Shown here: positions 36,101 through 45,536 of the stretch, in pieces
How positions within the stretch are numbered: the first letter of the stretch is position 1
How the letters are laid out: every line of letters starts with the position of its first letter
NCBI RefSeq assembly: GCF_030542105.1
Contig: NZ_JAUOFB010000007.1
Span: 1 to 64,000, forward strand
Length of the DNA: 64,000 nucleotides
Source of the DNA: Hymenobacter sp. BT730
GTDB lineage: Bacteria; Bacteroidota; Bacteroidia; Cytophagales; Hymenobacteraceae
Reading direction: 5' to 3'
Notes under the pieces: generated by a model
Database searches by the model: none
Told to the model about the DNA's origin: nothing
What the model saw: only the letters and a program-made list of their open reading frames with translations
Position numbers and translations under genes: made by a program

Positions 36101-38458
36101 CTTATTGTTGGGATGGTTGATGTAGAGCTTACCGGCCGAGGTTTTCTTCTTGTTGGTCAGCGTAAAGTCGGTGTCCTTACGAGCCTTCATCACCGAGCCT
36201 TTGGAGTTCTTGCCCTTCACAATGATGGAGTCAATCTTCATCATATCCACGAAGAACCCATCGTAATCAAAGCGAAACTCCTTGCCCTTGAACACGAAGG
36301 CCGAAGCCACCATGGTCCCGTTAAACAGGATGTTGCGGTTTTTCTGAATCCGAATCTGGCTGCTGTCAGGCTTCACGAATACCGTCACCGAGTCATCGGA
36401 GAAGTTAAACCGGTCTACACCCCGCACCAGCAGATCATCGTTCTGCATGTTCAGCGTGGCGTTGCGCCCACCGCCGGCTACCGACTTAATAGAAATGTGG
36501 TCGTAGTCTTTCTTCCCGCGGGCTGAGTTAACGTAATGCAGCGCTTTGGGCAGCAGGAGAATATTGTCGCTGTTGGGGTTGATGCGCACGTAACCATCCC
36601 GGGCCAGACCAGCCATGGCAGAGCGTACGTTGGGCTCCTTTACCTGATATGTGGTTACCAGGTCGTTTACCGTGAAGCTCTTGGCGTTGCCGTGGCTCTG
36701 GCTGTAGCCCACCACCATTTGCAGTGGGTGCATCTTATTGATGCCTTTGAGCTGCTGATAGCGGGTATTGGTGTAAAATTCCTTGGAATCGAAGGTGGCC
36801 GCTACCTGGCTTTTGGCCGTGAGCATGGTAAAGTTGATGAATGGCGTATTGATGGGCCATGTCAGCAGCTCAGTGGCAATTTCAATCTGGTGGTAAGAGT
36901 CGGCGTAGGGCGTGGTTTTGTACAGACCTTCTTCCCGGGCCAGCTGCAGCACCTGCCGGGGCTTGGAGAACTTCAGCTTCACCCCGGGGTGATACAGCGA
37001 GTCAATCTTGGCCTGGTAGATAGTGACAGCCGCGCGAGCCGAGGTAATCAGCGTGTCGCCCAGCTCATAGGCGCGGGCATCGGCCCGGAACTTGGTTTTC
37101 CCATCGGCCTGCACGCTAATAGTGGACAACGAGCCATCAAGGCTGGCGCTAAAGGTGCGCTGCCCATTCAGCGCAAAGCCCCCCACGTATTTGATGTTGT
37201 CGCCGATATTCTTGATGCGGGCATCGTTGGTGAGAGAAATAAAGCGCGGGAAGGAGGAATCGGTACTGCCGGGCTTCTTCTTGAGGCTTTTGAAGGCTAG
37301 GGCCCCTCGTACCGGGTTTTCCAGCACGGCCGCGTACGTCAGTGTAACGGGCTCAGCCTTAAACTCGGGCTTGGCTACATCAAAGTCGTAGTGAGTCAGC
37401 TCGGCGGTAGCCGGGTTCTGGCCTACCTGCCAAGCATATTGCCCGCCCTGGCCCACGAAACGGTTTTGCAAAGGCACCAGCATGCCGCTGGTTTTGGTGA
37501 TAAGCGCCGAATCGGCACCAAAGCCACCCAGTAGTAAATCCACTTCCTTTAACACAATCACCGGGCCACGGGTACTAGGCGCAGCGTAATCATCAAAGTA
37601 CTGCGGAGCCGCTACGGGTTCCGGCTCTACCTCTCTTACTACTGGTGCGGGTTTGCCAGCCGTAGTTTTGGCTGGTGCTTTTTTCACTGGTACCGCCTTT
37701 TTCTTGGGGGCGCCCCAGCCATCATCGTTGCCCCAGCCACTGCTGCCACTATCTGACCAGTCAGAAGTATCCCAGCCATCGTTTTTCTTCTTGACTGGTT
37801 TAGTGGCCGGCTTAGTGGTAGTTTTCAACGGGGCGGTAGTAACCGCTGTGGGAGTAGGCGTGGGTGCAACTACCGGCTCAGCCAATGGCTGGTCGTTCTC
37901 ATTGTAGGCAAAGGAAAAGCTGCCGCGCACCAGCTCTACCCGGTTGTAGCGAGAGCGGTACAGCATGTTACTGGCCGTAAACTGGGCTAGCGTATTCAAC
38001 AGCTTCTCGGTTTCCTTCACCGGCTCCTTTTCCACCGTTTTGCCAATCATGGTCAGCAGCTCCGTCATCTGCTGATCAGAGAGGTTCTGCTTGGCATTGC
38101 CGGCCAGAATGGTATTGAAAAACAACTCGAAGTGCGGTTTGGGCCGAAACTTTTTGGCCAGCATCTGCTGCGAAATGGCCACAATGGTGCGCTGCTGGGT
38201 GGCCGTCAGCTTATTGGAAGCCCACAGGCTTTGCAGCTGGGCGCCGGTGGCTTTGGCAGCTACGTTATTCGTGGAGGCCATCATTGCCTGCACATCCTGG
38301 ATAAACTGCTCCGGATCCTGCGAGAGTTTACCGGCCTGCGGGCGGGCAGCGGCCGTTGGCTGCTGCGTAGGCTTCGGAGCGGCTGGCTGCTGGGCCTGCG
38401 CCACGGTGCTCATTCCCAGCGTTATCAGGCAAAGCCATCCAAATACAAGTTGCTTCAT
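33176..38458 (-). CDS. giant exported protein with poly-lysine C-terminal tail
   Basis: About 1760 residues from the ATG at 38458; a TTG six bases upstream is unlikely. A signal peptide (MKQLVFGWLCLITLGM, cleavage near AQAQ) leads to a Pro/Gln-rich linker, a helical segment (about residues 45-165), a low-complexity Trp/Gly/Asp/Ser tract (about 220-250: DWSDSGSSGWGNDDGWG), then a very long beta-rich body of repeated strand-turn units. The last 120 residues alternate lysine clusters (6-7 in a row) with acidic Asp/Glu/Pro/Thr stretches. Similar giant periplasmic or surface proteins occur in Bacteroidota without an assigned role. I recognise no catalytic motif. Confidence 0.8.
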   Translation of the reverse strand: MKQLVFGWLCLITLGMSTVAQAQQPAAPKPTQQPTAAARPQAGKLSQDPEQFIQDVQAMMASTNNVAAKATGAQLQSLWASNKLTATQQRTIVAISQQMLAKKFRPKPHFELFFNTILAGNAKQNLSDQQMTELLTMIGKTVEKEPVKETEKLLNTLAQFTASNMLYRSRYNRVELVRGSFSFAYNENDQPLAEPVVAPTPTPTAVTTAPLKTTTKPATKPVKKKNDGWDTSDWSDSGSSGWGNDDGWGAPKKKAVPVKKAPAKTTAGKPAPVVREVEPEPVAAPQYFDDYAAPSTRGPVIVLKEVDLLLGGFGADSALITKTSGMLVPLQNRFVGQGGQYAWQVGQNPATAELTHYDFDVAKPEFKAEPVTLTYAAVLENPVRGALAFKSLKKKPGSTDSSFPRFISLTNDARIKNIGDNIKYVGGFALNGQRTFSASLDGSLSTISVQADGKTKFRADARAYELGDTLITSARAAVTIYQAKIDSLYHPGVKLKFSKPRQVLQLAREEGLYKTTPYADSYHQIEIATELLTWPINTPFINFTMLTAKSQVAATFDSKEFYTNTRYQQLKGINKMHPLQMVVGYSQSHGNAKSFTVNDLVTTYQVKEPNVRSAMAGLARDGYVRINPNSDNILLLPKALHYVNSARGKKDYDHISIKSVAGGGRNATLNMQNDDLLVRGVDRFNFSDDSVTVFVKPDSSQIRIQKNRNILFNGTMVASAFVFKGKEFRFDYDGFFVDMMKIDSIIVKGKNSKGSVMKARKDTDFTLTNKKKTSAGKLYINHPNNKSGRKKLGAYPSFDATTGAYVFFDKPEVLGGAYDTTVYFDIPPFRLDSLNNKNRSAVGFKGTFVSGNIMPRFATKLALQEDGSLGFTYNVPKGGFPLYGGKAQLFNQVKMSNRGLQGIGEIKYLAATLKSDQFIFYKDSVVTVGTTATLTEGPYKGAEYPKLNLLPGYQMKWAVAADSMYFSTAKSSTAMKFYDGTYTYRGETVLTPTGLYGAGRMEGPQSVIRSPKFTFLQHHYKGNNAVLNIKSSEQNKPAVTATDVAFDYNIKQAFADFSPEKEGVANVELPYTQYKTSLSGGKWDFKKKTIVFRVAPGADSTRSFFYSTKPDQYGLKFQASSGMYDLNKYRLLAGGVPHIAAADAWIEPDSNKVYISANADMRAFKNANVTMDTLHKYHHLYKGEVDILSRRSFVGNALYNYKNASADSFAIRFENFRVDSAQAQGGDNRSRAAKLLSKNDGGKISPPTLATASIKAEDKFHLAPRIAYRGSAIMNSQHKRFAFDGQSRLEFSKNPGASTWFAVQDSIDPNRIRIPIREPKADDGSILFTGLFMSEANKVYPLFVGPKQSVTDQNIFQAEGTLAFDQRTRQFRLGPQDESPDILEGNVLTFNDSTAAMTFRGKLNLINSNKDYTMEAAGVGYAKPDSSRYELDTFMALDINLPEKALIAMGEDMARYAKGLPEAVDNSRAQALKLGEFVGSKAAAAYMDRRGGYTPLQKVSSKLARTLVLNKVNLVWSEKQRAWYSTGKIGLVSILKKDINALIDGYIEIKKESTGDVVEMYLEAEPQTWYYLKYANNTILAKAQHGSFDEIVGYKAKGDYNTATEYGFFLGDDQTVQEFLTRFRKTYLGLKGKEAAKKIVTTQPEPDPAVEEEGKKKKKKKGSEFDVSNTDQQPTDAPIDDAPVDRKKKKKKDDDQALIDAAAKEAAGTSPVEETNKKKSKKEAKAEADNPPVDASVAPVEDTSKKKKKKKNEDDPFGDQ

Positions 38459-38682
38459 ACTCAAACCGTCAGAACATACTTATTCGCGTACAATTTCATC
38501 AAAAATCGGCGCATTCTTTTCGAAACGCCCGCCAACGGGCACAATTCCCCGTGGATGAAATCTTCGGCTGGTTATTATCCAAAACAACGCTGAAAATACG
38601 AGCACTAGTGCCCGCGGGCCACTAAACAAAAGGAGGGAAAGAGCTGCCGCTCCTCCCCTCCTCTACCGTGCTGTGCTCTGGC

Positions 38683-39513
38683 TTATTTGCGGAAAATAGC
38701 CGACACCCAGTGGTTGCGCGTACGCATGGATTCATACTGGAACCCAGCTTTTTCGGCCGCTGCCCGAATCAGGGGTAGGTCCTCTTCATAGAAACCGGAG
38801 AATAGGATGGGGCCGCCGGGCTTCAGGTACTGACCATAGGCGCCCATGTCTTCCAGCAGCACATTGCGGTTGATGTTAGCCAGAATGATGTCGAAGGGAG
38901 CTTCGCCTTCCAGGGCGGTGATGTCGCCGAGGCGGGCTTCCACTTTGTCCTGCACGTTGTTTTCTGCGGCGTTGTCGGCGGCGTTTTCCGCGGTCCAGGG
39001 CTCTACGTCCACGGCCAGCACGTAGTCGGCGCCCAGGTGCACGGCCATAACGGCCAGAATGCCGGTGCCGCAACCCATATCCAGTACACGCTTGCCCTGG
39101 TGGTCGATGGTGAGCTGATTCTCAATCATCAGCGCCGTGGTATCGTGATGGCCGGTGCCGAAGGACATGCGCGGCATAATCACGATTTCGTAGGCCAGAT
39201 CGGGGCGGGCCTCGTGGAAGGGAGCCCGCACCGATACTTTATCGGCAATAACCAGCGGCTGGAAGTTCTTCTCCCACTCGGCGTTCCAGTTCTGACGGGT
39301 GATAATGCGGTGACTGTGCTCTACCTCGCCAATGCCTTCGTAGCGGCTCACAATTTCCGCTACGCTGTCGGGGTTAAACACGTCCTCAGTGGTGTAGGCG
39401 CAGAAGCCGTCTTCATTGTCCTCGAAGGTATCAAACCCTACTTCGGCCAGCTCGGCTACTAAAATATCGGCCAGCTCACGTGGCGCCTTCACGCGCAGTT
39501 CTATAAAATCCAT
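38683..39513 (-). CDS. prmA: ribosomal protein L11 methyltransferase
   Basis: About 276 residues from the ATG at 39513 (MDFIELRVKAP). An N-terminal substrate-recognition domain precedes a class I SAM-dependent fold with motif I V-L-D-M-G-C-G-T-G-I-L-A, PRMSFGTGHHDTT upstream of it, and D-I-I-L-A-N-I-N-R-N-V-L, the PrmA version of the NPPY loop. It trimethylates ribosomal protein uL11. A start at 39564 is possible but adds an unconserved leader. Monocistronic by appearance, downstream of the terminator at 39671. Confidence 0.95.
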   Translation of the reverse strand: MDFIELRVKAPRELADILVAELAEVGFDTFEDNEDGFCAYTTEDVFNPDSVAEIVSRYEGIGEVEHSHRIITRQNWNAEWEKNFQPLVIADKVSVRAPFHEARPDLAYEIVIMPRMSFGTGHHDTTALMIENQLTIDHQGKRVLDMGCGTGILAVMAVHLGADYVLAVDVEPWTAENAADNAAENNVQDKVEARLGDITALEGEAPFDIILANINRNVLLEDMGAYGQYLKPGGPILFSGFYEEDLPLIRAAAEKAGFQYESMRTRNHWVSAIFRK

Positions 39514-39670
39514 CAGCTCTGAGTAAGTAAATCCAGGAAGGCGGCCGGGTAGGCCGCGCTGCAAAGGTCGCAGGAAAACTCGGCCTTAACACTTCCGACT
39601 TACAAAAGAGCAAGGCAAAGAACCAGCATAGGGAACTGGTAAAACGCTGAAATAATGCCGGCTAGCGCAT

Positions 39671-39710
39671 CAAAAAAGCCCCTCCGCGTAATGCAGAAGG
39701 GCTTTTTTAT
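39671..39710 (-). terminator. intrinsic terminator after the DUF6150 gene
   Basis: AAAAAGCCC and GGGCTTTTTT arms with a 15-17 base loop; A/T-rich flanks allow function on either strand. It lies 20 bases past the stop codon at 39730. Confidence 0.75.
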
Positions 39711-39729
39711 TACCAACAGCTAAACAGTA

Positions 39730-40113
39730 TTACCGCTGGCCACGGCAGCCGGCGTAGCTGCGCACCTTGGTATACTGGATACTGAAATCGGCTAAAGCGC
39801 GCTTATCTGTCACGAACAGCACATAATCAGCAAAGTCGCGGGCCCCGGTGAAGTACCAGAAGCCGGCTTTATCGGCAAAGAGCTTGTTGTCTTCCCGATA
39901 CACCAGAACATCAGCAAAGGCTTCCTCCGGCTCCACATACACGGTAGCAAAGCACTGAGCCCGGCGGCGGGGGTCGGTTTCCAGAAAGATGCTGCCATAA
40001 ATACGGCAGGCATCTATGGAGCCTACCGGCTCAGCCGCAACAAACGGCACGGCCGGAGCCGGCTGAAACGGGTTCAGCGCCAGAAAACCGGAAAGAAGCA
40101 GCGTAATGAGCAT
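39730..40113 (-). CDS. DUF6150 family exported protein
   Basis: A 127-residue protein with an N-terminal hydrophobic segment (MLITLLLSGFLAL) that is probably a signal peptide. Characteristic parts: ACRIYGSIFLETDPRRRAQCFATVYVEPEEAFADV and LFADKAGFWYFTGARDFADYVL, ending near RSYAGC. The three Cys residues suggest a disulfide in the periplasm. DUF6150 has no known function. It follows tpiA by 60 bases on the same strand and could share its transcript. Confidence 0.75.
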   Translation of the reverse strand: MLITLLLSGFLALNPFQPAPAVPFVAAEPVGSIDACRIYGSIFLETDPRRRAQCFATVYVEPEEAFADVLVYREDNKLFADKAGFWYFTGARDFADYVLFVTDKRALADFSIQYTKVRSYAGCRGQR

Positions 40114-40173
40114 GATGTGCTACAGGCAAGAACCTAGCCGAACCGCAAGCCAGAGCTTATAGCTTGCTACTAT

Positions 40174-40938
40174 TTAAAACGACTTTATGATTTCTGTAAA
40201 GTCGCGGGACTTGAGGGAAGCGCCACCGATGAGGCCACCGTCTACATCGGGCTGGCTGAACAGCTCACGGGCGTTCTGGGCGTTGGCCGAGCCACCATAG
40301 AGAATGGTGGTGTTCAATGCTGCTTCGGCATCATAAGCGCGGGCAATCTGCTCACGGATGAAGGCGTGCACTTCCTGGGCCTGGGCGCTGGTGGCCGTTT
40401 TGCCGGTGCCAATGGCCCAGATGGGCTCGTAAGCAATAACCACCTGCTCAAACTCCTCATTAGAGAGGTGGAACAGGCCGTCTTTCAGCTGCTTCTCAAT
40501 GTATTTGAAAGTCTCGTCGGCTTCGCGGGTTTCCAGGCTTTCGCCTACGCAGAAAATGGGCTTCAGGCCAGCGGCAAGGACGGCTTTCAACTTCTGGCTC
40601 AACAGTTCATCATCCTCGCGGAAGTACTGGCGGCGCTCAGAGTGTCCCAGAATCACATATTCCGCTCCTACTGATTGCAGCATTTTGGCCGAAACCTCGC
40701 CCGTGAAAGCACCGCTTTCCTTCTGGTGGCAGTTCTGCGCGCCCAGGTGGAACTGGCTACCAGCGGGCAACTGCTTACCAATGGCCGACAGGAACGGAAA
40801 CGGTGGGCAGATAACCACCTGCACATCGGAGCCGGTTACCTCGTCCTGTACCATGTTGGTGATTTCGGAAACCAGCGCCAGGCCGTCCTGGAGGGTCATG
40901 TTCATTTTCCAGTTGCCGGCAACGATGTTCTTACGCAT
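40174..40938 (-). CDS. tpiA: triosephosphate isomerase
   Basis: A 254-residue TIM-barrel enzyme interconverting dihydroxyacetone phosphate and glyceraldehyde 3-phosphate in glycolysis. Active-site landmarks: N-W-K-M-N (Lys) at the N-terminus, V-I-L-G-H-S-E-R-R (His) near residue 95, A-Y-E-P-I-W-A-I-G-T-G (Glu) near residue 170, and the phosphate-binding LYGGSANAQNA and LIGGASL at the end. Length is normal for the family. A TACTTTTG element lies 31 bases upstream of the ATG. Confidence 0.97.
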   Translation of the reverse strand: MRKNIVAGNWKMNMTLQDGLALVSEITNMVQDEVTGSDVQVVICPPFPFLSAIGKQLPAGSQFHLGAQNCHQKESGAFTGEVSAKMLQSVGAEYVILGHSERRQYFREDDELLSQKLKAVLAAGLKPIFCVGESLETREADETFKYIEKQLKDGLFHLSNEEFEQVVIAYEPIWAIGTGKTATSAQAQEVHAFIREQIARAYDAEAALNTTILYGGSANAQNARELFSQPDVDGGLIGGASLKSRDFTEIIKSF

Positions 40939-40969
40939 AGCGGAGATGTAGTGAAGGGAAAGAATACGT

Positions 40970-40977
40970 CAAAAGTA
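40970..40977 (-). promoter_or_regulatory. possible -7 element of tpiA
   Basis: TACTTTTG on the minus strand, matching TAnnTTTG, with 31 bases to the tpiA ATG. No clear -33 TTG. Confidence 0.4.
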
Positions 40978-40987
40978 AGCAGACAAT

Positions 40988-41788
40988 TCAGACTCCGGTT
41001 ATGACGCGCCGGCGGCGTAAAGCCAAGGCCACGCCCACTACGCCTGCCAATACCGCCCCGGCCAGCGCCGCCCACGCTAGTTCCGGGTACTCTGGGCGCC
41101 GAGCCAGCCAGATGGCCGCCAGCGCCCAGGCCACTACCAGCGGAATAACCACGTCCCGAAAAGCACTGCCCAGCAGAATGCCCAGTGCCGTAACCACGGC
41201 TACCAGCACCATAGCCAGCAGCAACGAAACGTTCAGCTCCGGCTGCCAGCCCAGGTCGCGCAGCGCAATGGTAAGGTTGATGACCGTAGCCACCGAAATC
41301 CAGCCCAGATACAGCGCCACCGACACGCTACCAATGGCGGAGCTCTGCTCTTCCAGCACTAGCCGCCGGGCCCGGCCATAAGCAACAATCAGGCTCCCCA
41401 GAATAATTAGCATAACGGCCGCGCTCAGGGGCAGCAACTCATAGGCAAACACCACCAGCCAGGCGCCGGTAGCCAGGTTGGCCACTACCAGCGGCCGGGC
41501 TACTGCGCTGGGCAGCGGGTTGTGCCGCTGTGCGGGCAGCAGCTGCCACACCGCATACAGCAGTAGGCTCAGAAATATCAGCCCCCAGATGCTAAACGCA
41601 TAGCCCGCCGGCGTGAGCAACGTGGGATATTTGCCTGATACCACCGCATTGGTCTGCCCATTAAACGGGTAGCGCTGCGACACATAGTTCAGCGCAATGT
41701 TGAGCACAATGGCCACGGCCGCCAGTCCGCGCCACACGCGGCTTTCGGTGTAGGTGGCAGAAAAGTGCGGGTGCGGGTTGATTTCCAT
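40988..41788 (-). CDS. TspO/MBR-related membrane protein
   Basis: A 266-residue protein with about eight hydrophobic segments. The segment LLTPAGYAFSIWGLIFLSLLLYAVWQLLP matches the P-x-G-x-x-F-x-x-W-x-x-I-F pattern of the TspO/MBR (tryptophan-rich sensory protein) group, and LGWISVATVINLTIAL matches its later Trp-helix. True TspO is about 160 residues with five helices, so this is the longer bacterial relative. Ligand and role are unknown (tetrapyrrole or lipid binding is known for TspO). It ends 50 bases upstream of tpiA on the same strand. Confidence 0.75.
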   Translation of the reverse strand: MEINPHPHFSATYTESRVWRGLAAVAIVLNIALNYVSQRYPFNGQTNAVVSGKYPTLLTPAGYAFSIWGLIFLSLLLYAVWQLLPAQRHNPLPSAVARPLVVANLATGAWLVVFAYELLPLSAAVMLIILGSLIVAYGRARRLVLEEQSSAIGSVSVALYLGWISVATVINLTIALRDLGWQPELNVSLLLAMVLVAVVTALGILLGSAFRDVVIPLVVAWALAAIWLARRPEYPELAWAALAGAVLAGVVGVALALRRRRVITGV

Positions 41789-41842
41789 ACGGACCGCGAA
41801 TAGCAGATAAATGAGTGAGTTACGAAACCATTTCGATTAGTG

Positions 41843-42385
41843 TTAATTAACACTAACTGGCTTACGAATACCACGCTGTCGGTAACGAAAGTTTAGGTTG
41901 GCAGAAACACTAAACCGGTGTCGGCCAACTTCGGCTAGTCGGTCGCCCCCGAAACGCACATTATAGCCATACAGCAGGTTTACAAAGCCAGCTAGTCCTG
42001 TCCCTAGGGCCGGCGTGAGTACTACTTGGCCGCGCTTGAAATCAGTATAATATGCGGCCGATATATCCCCACCCAAAGCTGTGGCGCCAAAGGAATAGCC
42101 CACTTTGGGACCGAGCAGAAACTTGTCTTTGGTAAATCGAAACTCCGTTGATACATAAGGTCCGAAACTGGCTACGCCCAGTGCCTGCCATTGAACCTTG
42201 TGCCGAATAAGACCTACTTCCAGCCAGGCTTTGGGCTGAAAGGCGCCCCCTACGCGCCATACCGTTTTAGGCGGCGCATAGAACCGCGCCTGCTGCCAGT
42301 CTAACGAATCAGTAGTTTGGGCCCCGGCAGTAGAGGTCAGCATTACAGCGCAAGCAAGCCAGAATACTGTACAGCGTATAAACAT
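41843..42385 (-). CDS. small outer-membrane barrel-like protein, unknown
   Basis: A 180-residue exported protein with a signal peptide (MFIRCTVFWLACAVMLT, cleavage near AGAQ). The mature part is made of alternating amphipathic strands (EFRFTKDKFLLGPKVGYSFG, DISAAYYTDFKRGQVVLTPALG) and fits an outer-membrane beta-barrel, though the C-terminal residue is not the usual Phe. No family name is assigned. Its ATG follows directly on the T-run of the uvrA terminator, so expression may rely on read-through or a promoter hidden in the uvrA end. Confidence 0.65.
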   Translation of the reverse strand: MFIRCTVFWLACAVMLTSTAGAQTTDSLDWQQARFYAPPKTVWRVGGAFQPKAWLEVGLIRHKVQWQALGVASFGPYVSTEFRFTKDKFLLGPKVGYSFGATALGGDISAAYYTDFKRGQVVLTPALGTGLAGFVNLLYGYNVRFGGDRLAEVGRHRFSVSANLNFRYRQRGIRKPVSVN

Positions 42386-42416
42386 AAAAAGAGGCCTCCG
42401 TTACACAGAGGCCTCT
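42386..42416 (-). terminator. intrinsic terminator after uvrA
   Basis: AGAGGCCTC and GAGGCCTCT arms around an 8-base loop followed by TTTTT on the minus strand. The T-run ends at the next gene's ATG (42385). Confidence 0.82.
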
Positions 42417-42463
42417 AATCTATTGGATAAGTTCGTATGCCGCAGCGCGGGCTGGTTTAGAGC

Positions 42464-45301
42464 TTACAGCTTCTCCGCCAGGAAGCGTGCCGTGTGGTTG
42501 CTATCCTTCAGCTTCGCAAATTCCTCGGGCGTGCCTTCAAACAGCAGGTGGCCACCGTTGATGCCACCCTCAGGGCCGAGGTCGATAATCCAGTCGGCGC
42601 ACTTGATGATGTCCATATTGTGCTCGATGATAAGTACCGAGTTGCCTTGCTCTACCAGCGCATTCAGGGCCGTCATCAGCTTATTGATGTCGTGGAAGTG
42701 CAGGCCAGTGCTGGGCTCATCAAAAATGAAGAGAATCTTATCCTGCTGCAGCGTGGCGCCTTTGGTGAGGAAGGAGGCCAGCTTCACACGCTGGGCCTCA
42801 CCGCCGGAAAGCGTGTTAGCCGACTGCCCCAGGCGGATATAACCCAGGCCCACATCATCGAGCGGCCGGAGGCGCTCTACAATCTTCAGCTGGTTTTTGA
42901 AGAACTCAATGCTGTCCTCAATGGTCATTTCGAGCACCTCGTTGATGCTCTTGTCCTGGTACTTCACGTCCAGAATATCCTGCTTGAACTTGCGGCCCTC
43001 ACAGGCTTCGCAGGTCAGGTAGATATCGGCCATGAACTGCATTTCAATCTTCACCTGGCCTTCGCCCTGGCACACCTCGCAGCGGCCGCCATCAATGTTG
43101 AAGGAGAAGTGCGAAGGTTTGAAGCCACGGGCTTTTGCCAGCTGCTGATCCGCAAACAGACTGCGGATAGCGTCGTAGGCCTTCACGTACGTCACCGGGT
43201 TGGAGCGGCTGCTTTTGCCGATGGGGTTCTGGTCGACGAACTCCACGTGCGTTACCTGCCCGTTCACGCCCATGAGGCGGTCGAACTTACCAGTCGCCTC
43301 GCCAGCCCCGCCGCCCAGCTGCTTCATGAGGGCCGGCGCCAGAATACGGCGAATCAGCGTGGACTTGCCCGAGCCGGATACGCCCGTCACCACCGTCATA
43401 ACATTCAGCGGAAACTTGACGGAGACGTTCTTGAGGTTGTTTTCGCGGGCGCCGGTTAGCTCCAGCGCGTTGCGCCAAGGGCGGCGCGTTTTGGGCACGG
43501 CCACTTCCATTTTACCGCTCAGGTACTGGCCGGTGTAGGTAGCGGTGTCCTTCAGAATCTCGTCGTAAGTACCCTGGAACATGAGGTGGCCGCCACCGCT
43601 GCCGGCTTCGGGGCCGATGTCGATAATCTGGTCGGCCTCTTCCATAATTTTCTCCTCGTGCTCCACCACAATAACCGTGTTGCCCAGCTTCTGCAAGGAG
43701 CGCAGCACGCCAATCAGCTGCTCAGCATCCTTGGGGTGCAGGCCAATGCTGGGCTCATCGAGAATATACATGGAGCCCACCAGCGCCGAGCCCAGTGAGG
43801 TAGCCAGTGAAATACGCTGGCTCTCGCCGCCGGAGAGCGTGCTGCTCAGGCGGTTCAGGGTGAGGTAGCCCAGGCCCACGCGGTTGAGGTACTCCAGGCG
43901 GTTGGTTACTTCCGTTACCAGGCGCTCGGCCACTTTGGCGTCGTGCTCATCCAGGTCCAGGTTCTGAAAGAACTCCAGGGCACGGCTTACCGGCAGCAAC
44001 ACCAGATCGGTAATGCTCTGGCCGCTGATTTTTACGTACTGGGCGTCTTTGCGCAGGCGGGTGCCGCGGCAGTCGGGGCAGGTGGTGCGGCCCCGGTAGC
44101 GGCTTTGCAGCACGCGGTACTGGATTTTATGCGTTTGGGTGGAAACCCACTTAAAGTAGTCGTCGAGGCCGTCGAAGTACTTGTTCCCTTTCCAGAGCAG
44201 CTGGCGCTCGGCCTCACTCAGCTCATTGTAGGGCCGGTGAATAGGGAAATCGAAGCGGATGCCGTTTTTGAGCAGGGGCTTCAGCCACTCGCTCTGCTTG
44301 TCGGTGCGCCAAGGGGCAATGGCGCCTTCGTACACCGTCAGGCTTTTGTCGGGAATTACCAGGTCTTCATCAATACCCAGCACCGAGCCAAAGCCTTCGC
44401 AGGTCTGGCAGGCGCCGTAGGGGTTGTTGAAGGAGAAGAAGTTGACGCTGGGCTCCTCGAACACCTCGCCATCCAGCTCAAACCGGTCGGAGAAGGTGCG
44501 GGTTTCGTCGTCGAGCTTAATGATGCAGGTGCCGTGGCCCTCGAAGAAAGCGGTTTGCACCGAGTCGGAGAGGCGGAACATCAGGTCTTCGTCGCCGGGC
44601 TGAATCACGGCGCGGTCAATCATGATGTACACGTCGCCTTTCACCTCGGGCTGGCCTTCGGCAATCAGCTCCTCTATAAAGGAAGTTTCGCCGTTTACGA
44701 CTACGCGGCTGTAGCCTTTCTGCAGCAGCAAATCCAGCTCCTTGCTCATGGGCCGGCCCGCTTCGGAAGGCATTAGCGGCGCCAGCACCATAATGCGCGT
44801 GCCGCCGGGCAAACGGAACAGGTAATCCACTACATCGGCCACGTTATCCTTGCGCACCTGCTCCCCGCTGATGGGCGAGAACGTGCGGCCTACGCGGGCG
44901 AAGAGCAGCTTGAGGTAGTCGTAAATCTCGGTGCTGGTGCCTACCGTGGAGCGGTTGTTCTTGATGCTGACCTTCTGCTCGATGGCAATAGCCGGCGAAA
45001 TGCCCCGGATGTAGTCGACATCGGGCTTATCCATGCGGCCCAGAAACTGGCGGGCGTAGGACGAGAGGCTTTCCACGTACATGCGCTGGCCCTCGGCATA
45101 CAAGGTATCAAACGCCAGCGAGGACTTACCCGAGCCCGAGAGGCCCGTAACAACGATGAATTTATTGCGCGGCAGCGCTACGCTCAGGTTCTTGAGATTA
45201 TGAACCCGGGCATTTTTTATCAGGATAAACTCGCGTGGGTCGAGCTGGTCAATGGGGTCGGCTGCCGGAGCGGCCATTTGCAGAGCGGAATTGTCGGCCA
45301 T
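42464..45301 (-). CDS. uvrA: UvrABC excinuclease subunit A
   Basis: About 945 residues from the ATG at 45301. UvrA finds DNA damage and loads UvrB in nucleotide excision repair. It carries two ABC ATPase modules: Walker [10 protein letters not shown] near the N-terminus and G-V-S-G-S-G-K-S-T in the second half; signatures [12 protein letters not shown] and [12 protein letters not shown]; and zinc-binding Cys pairs in [18 protein letters not shown] and [10 protein letters not shown] longer frame to 45403 adds a basic leader that is probably untranslated. It is on its own with a terminator at 42386. Confidence 0.96.
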   Translation of the reverse strand: MADNSALQMAAPAADPIDQLDPREFILIKNARVHNLKNLSVALPRNKFIVVTGLSGSGKSSLAFDTLYAEGQRMYVESLSSYARQFLGRMDKPDVDYIRGISPAIAIEQKVSIKNNRSTVGTSTEIYDYLKLLFARVGRTFSPISGEQVRKDNVADVVDYLFRLPGGTRIMVLAPLMPSEAGRPMSKELDLLLQKGYSRVVVNGETSFIEELIAEGQPEVKGDVYIMIDRAVIQPGDEDLMFRLSDSVQTAFFEGHGTCIIKLDDETRTFSDRFELDGEVFEEPSVNFFSFNNPYGACQTCEGFGSVLGIDEDLVIPDKSLTVYEGAIAPWRTDKQSEWLKPLLKNGIRFDFPIHRPYNELSEAERQLLWKGNKYFDGLDDYFKWVSTQTHKIQYRVLQSRYRGRTTCPDCRGTRLRKDAQYVKISGQSITDLVLLPVSRALEFFQNLDLDEHDAKVAERLVTEVTNRLEYLNRVGLGYLTLNRLSSTLSGGESQRISLATSLGSALVGSMYILDEPSIGLHPKDAEQLIGVLRSLQKLGNTVIVVEHEEKIMEEADQIIDIGPEAGSGGGHLMFQGTYDEILKDTATYTGQYLSGKMEVAVPKTRRPWRNALELTGARENNLKNVSVKFPLNVMTVVTGVSGSGKSTLIRRILAPALMKQLGGGAGEATGKFDRLMGVNGQVTHVEFVDQNPIGKSSRSNPVTYVKAYDAIRSLFADQQLAKARGFKPSHFSFNIDGGRCEVCQGEGQVKIEMQFMADIYLTCEACEGRKFKQDILDVKYQDKSINEVLEMTIEDSIEFFKNQLKIVERLRPLDDVGLGYIRLGQSANTLSGGEAQRVKLASFLTKGATLQQDKILFIFDEPSTGLHFHDINKLMTALNALVEQGNSVLIIEHNMDIIKCADWIIDLGPEGGINGGHLLFEGTPEEFAKLKDSNHTARFLAEKL

Positions 45302-45421
45302 AGATGAGGTAACAGCCACGGGCAGGGGTTTGGTTTCCGGCCTGCGGCGTTTCAGTAGGCGAAGGTACGGCGGGGGCAGCTGGGTTGGTTGCTTTTCGCA
45401 CACAGAACAGACCTAGGGAGT

Positions 45422-45507
45422 AGCGGCAAGCATACTACCGTTGGCATGATGGCCGCCACTATCTTGCGTACTAAAGTCGGATTGCCGCTATTGCAAGTGG
45501 CGGCAAT
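45422..45507. repeat. REP-like fragment with inverted repeat
   Basis: AGCGGCAAGCA (45422-45432) is an exact 11-base match to the copy at 47611-47621. Nearby, ATTGCCGC (45481-45488) and GCGGCAAT (45500-45507) form a perfect 8-base stem with an 11-base loop. It lies just upstream of the low-GC gene at 45537. Relation to the other copies rests on short matches only. Confidence 0.35.
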
Positions 45508-45536
45508 ACAGATGTGATAGGACATTTAATGACACT

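Noticed and set aside
42494-44776. Long plus-strand open frames antisense to uvrA
   Set aside because: GC-rich codons on one strand commonly open frames on the other; uvrA itself is unmistakable.
45302-45421. Possible remnant of a coding region before the low-GC island
   Set aside because: Mostly the untranslated extension of the uvrA frame; no independent coding signal.
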